Source: Verrucomicrobiota bacterium (lineage in GTDB: Bacteria > Verrucomicrobiota > Verrucomicrobiia > Verrucomicrobiales > Akkermansiaceae). From it: DNA of 51,474 nt. The notes under the pieces are model-generated. The model was not told where the DNA came from, ran no database searches, and saw nothing but the letters and a program-made list of their open reading frames with translations. Made by a program: the position numbers and the translations under genes. Below, in pieces: positions 33,983 to 42,501 of this stretch (its first letter is position 1; every line of letters begins with the position of its first letter). The stretch is from NCBI GenBank assembly GCA_004294095.1, contig RDZR01000041.1, positions 1 through 51,474 on the forward strand, read 5' to 3'.

Positions 33983-36910
33983 ATGAACTTTATTTTACGG
34001 CTCGTTGTCTGCGTGGCTAGCATGGCTGCTACTCCTGTTTGGGGAGAGGCAATGCTGCAATATTTCAATACGACGTGGAAAGAAATTGAGCGTAAAATGC
34101 CGGAATTGGCTGAAGCGGGTTACGAGTCGCTCTGGCTACCTCCGCCGACGAAGGCGAGCGGCGGATTATCCGTTGGCTATGATTTATGGGACCGCTTCGA
34201 TCTCGGCTCGAAGGATCAACGCAGCACCATCGCCACTCGCTACGGCACGGAGGCAGAGCTGCAGCAAATGATTCGGGCCGCGCATCGTTTTGGGATCCGC
34301 GTTTATTTTGACAATATCATGAACCACAACGCGTTCGATATTCCGGGTTTTAATGAATCCACGCCGATTTCGACTTATCCTGGTTTTGTGCCAGAAGATT
34401 TTCACCTCCGGCTCACCGAAGATGGATTCTATCGGAAATGGGACAATACGCGGAGCTGGGGCGATGCGTGGCAAGTCATGAATCTTGGGCTTTCGGATCT
34501 GATCGATATCGCCCAAGAGCCCGGTGAATGGAACTTGAATTTTGGCCGCAACGAGGGCGATCGCATCCGGAAAATTCGCTTTCTGCGCCACCCGCTCAAT
34601 CCGGAGTATTATTGTTACAAGCCGACGGCAGCCGGCCAAAAACACTCCAATGGCGATGGCCAATACGTCGGCTTTGGCGCGGCCAATTCAATCACCCCGG
34701 CATTCCTCGCGGCCAATGCGGATTTCTACTCGGAGCTTGTCGAGGATTTCCTTCACCGCTCGGTGCGTTGGAAAATGGATCGCACGAAGGCCGATGGCCT
34801 GCGCCTCGATGCCGTCAAGCACGTGCGGGACGACTTTTTTGGCGCAAGCGGTGTGGGGAAAAATTCTAACAATTATGGCTACACCGGCCAAGCCCAAGCG
34901 CAGTTCAATTTAAGCCGTGGCTTTAGCGATTGGGATGATCACCGCGATACGGTATTTGATACGGAAAAATCGCGCAACGATGCCATGATGTTTGGCGAAC
35001 ATCTTGGCCAGCCGCCCGGATATGCTGGCTACATCGATCGCGGCATGCGGCTCGTCGATAATGATCTGCGCAGCAATTTTAACAATCTGTTAGGAAATCC
35101 ATCTTCGGGTCTTCAAGGCTACGATCAATCCGGCTCTGGCGGTTTCTCCGCAGACATCGCCGTGACGCATGCGCAGAGTCACGATAGCGATTTCGCCGCG
35201 CGGCGTGAGTTGCAGAACGCATTTTATTTCACGCGAGCTGGCTTGCCCTTGGTTTATACGGATGGAAATTATCAGGCAGAAACATTAAGCCAGAGCGGCG
35301 GCGCATTTCCTCGGCATGCCAATACCGCGTTCCTCGGCCAATTCGGCGATGGGCGCTTGCCAAATTTGATGCAAATGCATCAGAACTTCGCTCGCGGCAC
35401 GCAGAAGGGAGCCTTCGGCGGCAGTCCAGATTTGGTGGCTTACGAGCGCATCGATCGCCGCCAAGATGCGGGAAATGACGCTGCGGGAGCTGTCGCTCTG
35501 ATGATGTTGAATGATAATTTTGCCAGCGGTGTTGGGCAGACATTTAGCACGAGTTTTCCGCCGGGAGCGTATCTCTATCAGTATGCGCGGGGTGCGGCGG
35601 CGGGCGGTGATTCGATGCAGCCATTTTTCATCACCTTGGGCGATGCGGGCGGGGGCAGGGGACTTGTTTCAAATTCATTGCTTGTCCCGCGCGGTGGGTA
35701 TTTTGTTTTCTCGTGGAAAAATCCGGACCCAGCGCCCGCATGGAAAGATGCAGGTGGCAGCGCGATTCAAATCTATCAGAATGGAAATACGCCAGTCGGC
35801 ATGCTCGCCGTGGAGCGCAAAGACGGCCCGGATGGCGATCCGGCGTTCAATCCTTACAATTTGCCAGATGCAGATTCCACCGACTATGCATATAGTATTC
35901 AAGTCCCGCGAGTGACGAATGGCAGCAACTTGAAGTTTGTGGTGCGCGCGGATGGCTCTGCGGAGAACGTGCTTTTTAAGCTCAATGGCGGCATTGATTT
36001 GAATCTAACAGGAAGCGACGCGGCGAAGCGTGATTATCCGCCGGGCAACGCGACGGATGTTTTTTTAGGTTATGAAAATGCGACGGCATCGAGTCGCTTT
36101 TTCGGCGAAAAATTCGCGGCCAAGGATACTTTGCGCAATAAATTTGGCTCGGCTGGAGCAGAGACCTATCAGAAAACGATTGGCTCTGCTGGCTTCACCA
36201 TTGCCAATGGCCCTGCCGCCGCCAATTCATTTGATAACGAAGGTGGCGATGTGGCGGCGTTCATTTATCACGATCCAGAGGACCAAGTGAATGGCACTCC
36301 TCCGGGTGGCTGGCCCGGTGGCATTCCCGCCAAACAATACCGCGAAAATGCCAGCACGATTCAGCTTTGGGCGAAGCCAAATAGCGTCGGCTTGGGTTAC
36401 CGCATGTTCTGTTATTTTACGACCGATGGCAGCAATCCTGAAGGTGCGATCGGCGAGGGCATCGGCAGCACTCAAGTGGTGGAAATGAATTACAGCCATC
36501 AAGAATCGCCCAATGATTGGTGGACGACGGCCAGCATCCCCAAGCCAGCCAATGGCGTGATTAAATACAAAATCGGAATTGTTAGAGAAAATGCGAATAG
36601 TTGGTTTCCAGGCAATGCGAGCGCCGTGAGTAAAATTGGCCGGATGACATCACGCTTCGAGGTCAGTGGCTTGAATGCCGCCGCCGTTGAGTATTTTCCG
36701 CACAATGATTTCGCACGCACTCAAAATGCAGCGGCCAATTATGGAGACTGGCTGTTAGAAAAAGAAACGGGGCTGGAGGAAGGATTCCACGTGATGCGCG
36801 CGCGCCTTCATCAAGCGCATCGGCAATCTCAACGTCACACAGAACGGAGCGCCCATTTATCAAACTCTCACGCAAACGTTTTATTACGATACCTTGCGGC
36901 CAGGTGGTGA
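33983..36910 (+). CDS. secreted GH13 alpha-amylase-family enzyme, N-terminal part of a frameshifted giant protein
   Basis: From ATG 33983 the protein starts with a clean signal peptide (MNFILRLVVCVASMAATPVWG); the frame is open to 33935. The GH13 barrel is complete: region I YFDNIMNHN, nucleophile Asp in GLRLDAVKHV (codon 34808), acid/base Glu in MFGEHLGQP (codon 34997), third Asp in HAQSHDSD (codon 35183). A beta-sandwich follows (~690-870; CYFTTDGSNPEGAIG ... IKYKIGIV) that is related to one in the 42502 gene. After codon ~950 (GFHVMRAR) the frame runs into unrelated residues and stops at 36910, while the natural continuation (AFIKRIGNLNV...) is in the next frame. Likely role: endo-acting alpha-glucan hydrolysis outside the cell. 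Confidence 0.88.
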   Translation: MNFILRLVVCVASMAATPVWGEAMLQYFNTTWKEIERKMPELAEAGYESLWLPPPTKASGGLSVGYDLWDRFDLGSKDQRSTIATRYGTEAELQQMIRAAHRFGIRVYFDNIMNHNAFDIPGFNESTPISTYPGFVPEDFHLRLTEDGFYRKWDNTRSWGDAWQVMNLGLSDLIDIAQEPGEWNLNFGRNEGDRIRKIRFLRHPLNPEYYCYKPTAAGQKHSNGDGQYVGFGAANSITPAFLAANADFYSELVEDFLHRSVRWKMDRTKADGLRLDAVKHVRDDFFGASGVGKNSNNYGYTGQAQAQFNLSRGFSDWDDHRDTVFDTEKSRNDAMMFGEHLGQPPGYAGYIDRGMRLVDNDLRSNFNNLLGNPSSGLQGYDQSGSGGFSADIAVTHAQSHDSDFAARRELQNAFYFTRAGLPLVYTDGNYQAETLSQSGGAFPRHANTAFLGQFGDGRLPNLMQMHQNFARGTQKGAFGGSPDLVAYERIDRRQDAGNDAAGAVALMMLNDNFASGVGQTFSTSFPPGAYLYQYARGAAAGGDSMQPFFITLGDAGGGRGLVSNSLLVPRGGYFVFSWKNPDPAPAWKDAGGSAIQIYQNGNTPVGMLAVERKDGPDGDPAFNPYNLPDADSTDYAYSIQVPRVTNGSNLKFVVRADGSAENVLFKLNGGIDLNLTGSDAAKRDYPPGNATDVFLGYENATASSRFFGEKFAAKDTLRNKFGSAGAETYQKTIGSAGFTIANGPAAANSFDNEGGDVAAFIYHDPEDQVNGTPPGGWPGGIPAKQYRENASTIQLWAKPNSVGLGYRMFCYFTTDGSNPEGAIGEGIGSTQVVEMNYSHQESPNDWWTTASIPKPANGVIKYKIGIVRENANSWFPGNASAVSKIGRMTSRFEVSGLNAAAVEYFPHNDFARTQNAAANYGDWLLEKETGLEEGFHVMRARLHQAHRQSQRHTERSAHLSNSHANVLLRYLAARW
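36796..36805 (+). other. (GC)5 dinucleotide run at the frameshift between the two glucan-enzyme frames
   Basis: The first frame reads GTG ATG CGC GCG CGC CTT through this run; the second frame is open only from 36795 (a TGA at 36792-36794 closes it upstream). Protein-like sequence switches frames exactly here. The combined span 33935-42494 is 8,560 nt, 1 more than a multiple of 3, so loss of one GC unit (or gain of one base) restores a single gene. Confidence 0.75.
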
Positions 36911-39900
36911 GATTGTTTTCCCATCCGCAAGCGAGACGCTCAATCAGCAGAGTTATGAAGCAGTGGTGAGAACGGACCGCACGGTGGATGAAGTTTGGAT
37001 TCATCTAACAGATAGTGAAACTGGCAATGATGATTTGCAAACTCGCGTGCTGAACGGCAACGGCCTCGGCTTCGAGCCATTTACTGATACCAATCGCAAC
37101 GGCACTCGTCAGCCGAGTGAGCCGTATGAAGATTTGAACCTAAATGGCAATTGGGATAACAATCTAACAGAATCATGGGTGAAGGCCACTCCGGTGCAGC
37201 CGAATCCATTCGTTTCTAGCAGTTTTCCAAAAGAATGGCGCTTCAGCTTCCGGAACATTCCTGCTGCTGGAACGGCACAGATCAAAGTGCGGCTCAAGGA
37301 AGTTTCCTCTAGCTCACTGCAAACATTGAGTGATGCGGCAGGCCACTACACGACGCTGACTCGCACGGTCAACACCGCAGGACCGGCGACGCGCCTATTC
37401 GTCGCTTTTCCGCAAGCGGATGGCGAACAGGTGGGCGATGATTATGTGCTAAAAGCCTATTTCTCAAAATCGCTGGGCGAGAGCGTGAGTGACGCGCAAT
37501 TGATCAATGAATTTTTAGTGCAAATCGGCAGCTCGGTGAGTGGCACTCCGGCCAATGCGACGACGCAGCCGAGAAATCTTTATGCAATCGTTCGCAATGA
37601 GACGCCGGATTACCACGCTCTGGCCTTTACGATTCCCTCTCTTTACAATGGCGATCCTGATTTTCTCCATCACATCGGCATCTCGCACACGCGAGCAAGC
37701 ACCACGCTCAATGCTTCCCGCGTGGTGCGCGCGGCGGTAACTAATAAGCCATTTTTATCGATCACCCAGCCGCCGGCGGTTGGTAGTGATGGTCGGCCTT
37801 ACGAAGTGGTTCTGCCGGCGATCGCCAGTCCAACGCCGGATGATCGGGCGATGACGGTGCGCGTGGATACGGACTTGCGGGCGGAGCAAGTCACTCTCAC
37901 GTCATTGCAAGGGATGGGCACGATCGTTTCCCAAGGCGTGCAAGTTTCAGGAAATTCTAAGACGTGGCAATTCCGCTGGACCGGCTTGGTTCCTGGGCGG
38001 GATCGTCTGTTAGCCAATGCTGCTCTGAGCGTTGGCGGGCCAGTTTCTTCATCGATGGAACGCGAGGTTACCATCGTCTTGCGCCAGATTGTTCCGGAAA
38101 ATCCGACGGATGCCGATGACGATGATGACGGGATTCCGGACTCGGATGAAACGACCCGTCTCGATTTACCAACCTCCAATTCGGAAACTTGGAACAATGG
38201 GGAAATCCACTTCTGGCGCATCACTGGCAGAACCAATCCGGTGGCTCCAGATTCTGATGATGATTTGGTCCCCGATGGGCTCGAAGTCGGCATCGCTTCT
38301 AATTTTATCGCCGATACCAACATCGCAACCGACACGGATGGTGACGGATTTAAAAACTTCATCGCCGATGTCGATCCACCCATTTTTAACACCACAGATC
38401 GCAGCGCACACCCGCGCTATGATTTCAATCGCGGACGCACCGATCAAATTGGCGGCTCGATGACAGATCCGACCAAGCCGGACACCGATGATGATTTTCT
38501 GTTAGATAGAGCGGAAGATGCCAATCGCAACGGTCGGGTGGACATTGCTCTGTTAGATGGAAGTGGCGTTGCGCAATCCATCATTGCCTCGCCGACGACT
38601 GTTTATAATACCTCGCGGGTCGAGCGTTCTTCCATACCGAGCAACGGATTGCTTTTGGAAACAGATCCTAACAATCCAGACACCGATGCGGATGGCGCAC
38701 CCGATGGCGCTGAAGATGCCAATGGTAATGGCAGAGTGGACATGCAACTGGTCACTTCCGCAATGGCCGCTCCAGTGAATTTTGACATCAGTCTGCCAGC
38801 AAACGCATCTTATCTGATCGGCAGCAATCTTGCCAATCAACGCTCGCGAGCGATTAACCGCACGGCCTTGGCGGCAGCGTTTCCTGTCAATGGTTACCCG
38901 CGCTTGCTGTGGGCGGAAACGGATCCGCTCAATCCAGATACCGATGGCGATGGTTTGCCGGATCAGTGGGAAATCACTCACGGCTTGGACCCACTCGTGA
39001 GCGCGGCTGTGAATTTGCGGACCGGTGGCCTCGGCCTTCTCGCCGAAGGCTCTGGTGGGGATCCTGACGGCGATGGATTTACCAATCTTCAAGAATTTAC
39101 CAATGGCACCAAACCGAAAGTGGCTGATACAGTAAATCCTCCATCCGCCAATTCGATTGTCATTGGGCCCAAGGACAACATCACGCTTGGCCAAGCCATC
39201 AACGAGCAAGCGTTCACGGATTGGACGAGGGAGGATCTAGTTTCCTTTGATGAATCTGAGGGAAGCGGATCTAACAACCAAGGCGGCGATACGTTTCTCG
39301 CGTTTGATGGATTTGATTCATCGCGCGATTTAGTCGCCTTCTACGCTCGCGATGGCGGTGCGGATGGTTACTATTATTTCCGGGTGGATCTTCATGATTT
39401 GCGCGCTCAGGCGGAGCAGGGAAATCTCGATATTTACGTGGTGGTCGATACGGGCAATCCGCTCGCTGGAGAGGCGGCATTGCCCGAGGATGTGGATATC
39501 CGGACGGCGATGCGTTGGGAGGCGATCGTCGCTTGTTATCAGACCAATCAAGGGCGTGTTTTTGTGGATACGAATCCAACGGTAAACTCAAATTCCGCGA
39601 ATCAAGCACTCACGGGCCCAAATGGTGTGGTTGTTCGGGATCAAAATTCTTCTAACGGTTTTGGTGCATCCTACTTCAATCACGAGTTGGATGCAGCTGA
39701 GTTTTCGATCAAGCGCCAGGCATTGTTAGATGCTGGTTGGAATGGCACCAGCCGCCTGAATTTCCAGGTTTTCACGACTCGTGATGGAACCAACAACACG
39801 GGTGCCAATGGCCCAGGATTGGGGGATATCGGCGGCCGAAATGATTTGCGTGATACGATTACGGATGACTTTCTATCAGAAGATTATTTTAGCAACCAAG

Positions 39901-42494
39901 CCAACATCGCGAACAACGGTGTGCTTAGTAGTTATTTGAGTGTCGATGGCGCAGGACTTTATCCAGACCAGAGAAAATCTGCGAAAATGATCATGCTAAC
40001 CCACGGCCATCAGCCGATTTTGCCTGCTGCTGAGACACAGCGATTGATCAACTCCGGATTTTCCACCGGCTATCATCGTGCGATTGATGCGCACCAAGCA
40101 TTTGCCCGACCGCTCACGCTTCATCTCACCCCCCCACTCGCTTCCGCGATGCAGTGGGCCGCAGTTGATCCTTCGGTGAATCGCCCGTGGCGCGATGGTC
40201 CGTCGTTTATGCAACGGCTGGGTGATGAGATGCGTGCGGGGCGCATCAATCTGTTAGGGACGACTTTCAGTGACCACATGGTGCGTTACTTCGATCCAGC
40301 ATTTAACTTAGATAATCGCAATCTAGCAGTCGATACCATGAATGATCTGTTAGGCTACGCGCCATCGGCATCGGTTTTTTGGAATCCAGAACGAGTTGCC
40401 GACGGGCTAACATTCCAGCGCATCTCAGGCATGGGATACAGCCACACATTCATTGATCAGATGAGGCATCTTTTCAAATGGCAAGGGCGCGACGCTGCGC
40501 TCTCCGATGATGGCTACCGCATCAATCGTTACCACGGGGTGAATTGTTTCGTGATCAACGATCAAGCGAGCAGCTATCGCAGCCAGAATTTGGATTCCGG
40601 ATTCCCGATGCCATGGCGCAATTTGTTTTTGCGCAAGGCCCGCAGCGATAACCAGCAACAGGTGGTGGTGATTCAAAATTGGTGGGAAGAATTTTCTAAC
40701 AACCCATTCGCAACGACTTATGATCGAAATTTGCGCTGGGCTGCAAATCGTCCGTGGATTCAGTTAGTCACTGCGGATCAGATCGTCGCCGGTCAGGTGG
40801 ATACCAATCGTGATTTGTTAGGCGACGCATGGTCGGTGGTCGATCGCGGCAGTCCTGCACTGAGCATAGTCAGCCAAGATTGGATCGATCATGCGACGCA
40901 GGAAAACTACGATCATTGGTATTTCGGCCAAGCAGGACGGGAAGAGGGACTCTCTAACAAGCGTTTTGAGATTCGTGCCGGAGTTCTGCTGCCCGCGGCG
41001 CGCACTTTCGGCCACCAAGCGGCTAATGATGGCAAATTAGCCGATCTCGTTTTTGATTCTGTGGCGGCATTGAATGGTAGCTACGGCACCCGCTCTCCGC
41101 GGAATTTGGCTCGTGCGACGGCGCACACATCGGTCTTGCTGACCGCATTTCACGAGCAATCGGATAGTGATCTCACGAAATACAGCACTGGAGTTTATAT
41201 CAATCCAGATACCACTTCGCAGTCACTGGCATTGTTGTCCACCCGCCACCAATCACAAATCCGCCATGCGGCAATCTATCAGCAAGTCCAGGCATGGGCT
41301 GAGAATCCGCCGGCGGTGGTGGAGGCTCTCGCGCTGGATGTGGATCTCGACGGCGAGCAGGAGTATCTTTTGCGCAACGATCGGGTGATGGCGTTGTTTG
41401 AGGCGATTGGAGGACGCATGACCGCCTCGTGGGCGCGTGATCCGGAGAATGGATCCGTCTATCAGCTCAGCGGAAATTTCCTTGCTCAAGCAGATGGTGC
41501 CAATGAATCGGAAGGCACGATCAATCATGACGGACTTGGAAATACGGGGGCGAAAAGAACATCTGGATTCAAAGATTGGTTTGCCCACGGTGTGAATCAA
41601 TCTTCGGTGAATGGCATCTACACCGTCACTCCTTCAGGAACTAACGCGTGGACCTTCACCTCGGCGAATGGCAATATCAGCAAAACCATTTCTCTCTCTA
41701 ACATGTCCACTCGCTTGCGGGCTCAGTATGCGCTGAGTGGTGGAGTCAATCAGCTGAGCGTGCGCTTCGGGCTCTCTCCGCATTTGGAAAAGTTAGTGAG
41801 TAGTGGCCAACGCCATCTTTTCAGTCCGCCAACGGCTGCGGGGGCGAAAACAATTTTCTATCAGAAAAATGAAATTTCAGTGAGGGCATCTATTCACACC
41901 AGCGGGCCGGGATTATCTGGCAGCATCATCCAAGATGCGGCCATCGATGATGCGCCAGCTGCGGTGCCGCTGTTTGATTCCGATGCGTTGCCACGGCGTA
42001 ACCAAGCATACACCGAGCAAGTCGAGCTGTTCGGCAGCGGTCCAAGTTTCGTATTTGATCTGGAATTGGTTTCTGAAAATAACGATGCGGATCAAGACGG
42101 CTTGCCTGATGATTGGGAAACGCTTCATTCACTTGCAACCAATGACGATGGCTCGATCAACATCGTGAATGGCCCAAATGGAGATCCTGATTCAGATGGT
42201 TTTTCTAACGGGGCAGAATGGTTGTTAGGAATGAATCCAAGATCGAGCGATCTCGCACAGCTTTCTTCCCTCAAAATTGATAGAATTCCGACTGGATTTC
42301 GATTGTCATACCCAACGATTGCCAATCGTATCTATCAGTTAGAAACGAGCGAAACATTGCAAAATTGGGTGCGGATCGGTAGTCCGCTTGCGACTCCAAA
42401 AAATGCGCTCTCAGGGCTATTTCAGTTTGATGATAGCACGAATAATCCTCGCAAATTTTACCGCATGACGGTGCGGGCAAACTCTGAACCATAA
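36894..42494 (+). CDS. C-terminal part of the giant protein: TSP3 repeats, GH57-like domain, C-terminal beta domain
   Basis: 1,866 codons with a TTG first codon, no signal peptide and a frame open back to 36795, so it is almost surely the continuation of the preceding GH13 frame. Nine or so Asp-rich thrombospondin-3-like segments (DADDDDDGIPDSDE, DTDGDGLPDQWEITHG, DPDGDGFTNLQEF, DADQDGLPDDWE and others) bind Ca in known proteins. A DOMON/CBM-like stretch (YYYFRVDLHDLRA...NLDIYVVVD) leads to a GH57-like region: HGHQP at ~40001 (GH57 motif 1), LGTTFSDHMVRYF, and FWNPERV with the candidate nucleophile Glu at codon 40389. The end (YQLETSETLQNWVRIG ... FYRMTV) is the shared C-terminal domain. Probable secreted or surface alpha-glucan enzyme. 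Confidence 0.75.
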   Translation: MRPGGEIVFPSASETLNQQSYEAVVRTDRTVDEVWIHLTDSETGNDDLQTRVLNGNGLGFEPFTDTNRNGTRQPSEPYEDLNLNGNWDNNLTESWVKATPVQPNPFVSSSFPKEWRFSFRNIPAAGTAQIKVRLKEVSSSSLQTLSDAAGHYTTLTRTVNTAGPATRLFVAFPQADGEQVGDDYVLKAYFSKSLGESVSDAQLINEFLVQIGSSVSGTPANATTQPRNLYAIVRNETPDYHALAFTIPSLYNGDPDFLHHIGISHTRASTTLNASRVVRAAVTNKPFLSITQPPAVGSDGRPYEVVLPAIASPTPDDRAMTVRVDTDLRAEQVTLTSLQGMGTIVSQGVQVSGNSKTWQFRWTGLVPGRDRLLANAALSVGGPVSSSMEREVTIVLRQIVPENPTDADDDDDGIPDSDETTRLDLPTSNSETWNNGEIHFWRITGRTNPVAPDSDDDLVPDGLEVGIASNFIADTNIATDTDGDGFKNFIADVDPPIFNTTDRSAHPRYDFNRGRTDQIGGSMTDPTKPDTDDDFLLDRAEDANRNGRVDIALLDGSGVAQSIIASPTTVYNTSRVERSSIPSNGLLLETDPNNPDTDADGAPDGAEDANGNGRVDMQLVTSAMAAPVNFDISLPANASYLIGSNLANQRSRAINRTALAAAFPVNGYPRLLWAETDPLNPDTDGDGLPDQWEITHGLDPLVSAAVNLRTGGLGLLAEGSGGDPDGDGFTNLQEFTNGTKPKVADTVNPPSANSIVIGPKDNITLGQAINEQAFTDWTREDLVSFDESEGSGSNNQGGDTFLAFDGFDSSRDLVAFYARDGGADGYYYFRVDLHDLRAQAEQGNLDIYVVVDTGNPLAGEAALPEDVDIRTAMRWEAIVACYQTNQGRVFVDTNPTVNSNSANQALTGPNGVVVRDQNSSNGFGASYFNHELDAAEFSIKRQALLDAGWNGTSRLNFQVFTTRDGTNNTGANGPGLGDIGGRNDLRDTITDDFLSEDYFSNQANIANNGVLSSYLSVDGAGLYPDQRKSAKMIMLTHGHQPILPAAETQRLINSGFSTGYHRAIDAHQAFARPLTLHLTPPLASAMQWAAVDPSVNRPWRDGPSFMQRLGDEMRAGRINLLGTTFSDHMVRYFDPAFNLDNRNLAVDTMNDLLGYAPSASVFWNPERVADGLTFQRISGMGYSHTFIDQMRHLFKWQGRDAALSDDGYRINRYHGVNCFVINDQASSYRSQNLDSGFPMPWRNLFLRKARSDNQQQVVVIQNWWEEFSNNPFATTYDRNLRWAANRPWIQLVTADQIVAGQVDTNRDLLGDAWSVVDRGSPALSIVSQDWIDHATQENYDHWYFGQAGREEGLSNKRFEIRAGVLLPAARTFGHQAANDGKLADLVFDSVAALNGSYGTRSPRNLARATAHTSVLLTAFHEQSDSDLTKYSTGVYINPDTTSQSLALLSTRHQSQIRHAAIYQQVQAWAENPPAVVEALALDVDLDGEQEYLLRNDRVMALFEAIGGRMTASWARDPENGSVYQLSGNFLAQADGANESEGTINHDGLGNTGAKRTSGFKDWFAHGVNQSSVNGIYTVTPSGTNAWTFTSANGNISKTISLSNMSTRLRAQYALSGGVNQLSVRFGLSPHLEKLVSSGQRHLFSPPTAAGAKTIFYQKNEISVRASIHTSGPGLSGSIIQDAAIDDAPAAVPLFDSDALPRRNQAYTEQVELFGSGPSFVFDLELVSENNDADQDGLPDDWETLHSLATNDDGSINIVNGPNGDPDSDGFSNGAEWLLGMNPRSSDLAQLSSLKIDRIPTGFRLSYPTIANRIYQLETSETLQNWVRIGSPLATPKNALSGLFQFDDSTNNPRKFYRMTVRANSEP

Positions 42495-42501
42495 ACGAAC
42501 G

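Noticed and set aside
37799-38395. 198-codon minus-strand frame in the TSP3 region
   Set aside because: Mirror of the Asp-rich repeats (Ser-rich peptide); no family features.
38100-39120. Regularly repeated GATGGCGATGG-like DNA segments, considered as a CRISPR or minisatellite
   Set aside because: They encode Asp-rich TSP3 loops with irregular spacing and in-frame variation; no constant repeat with unique spacers.
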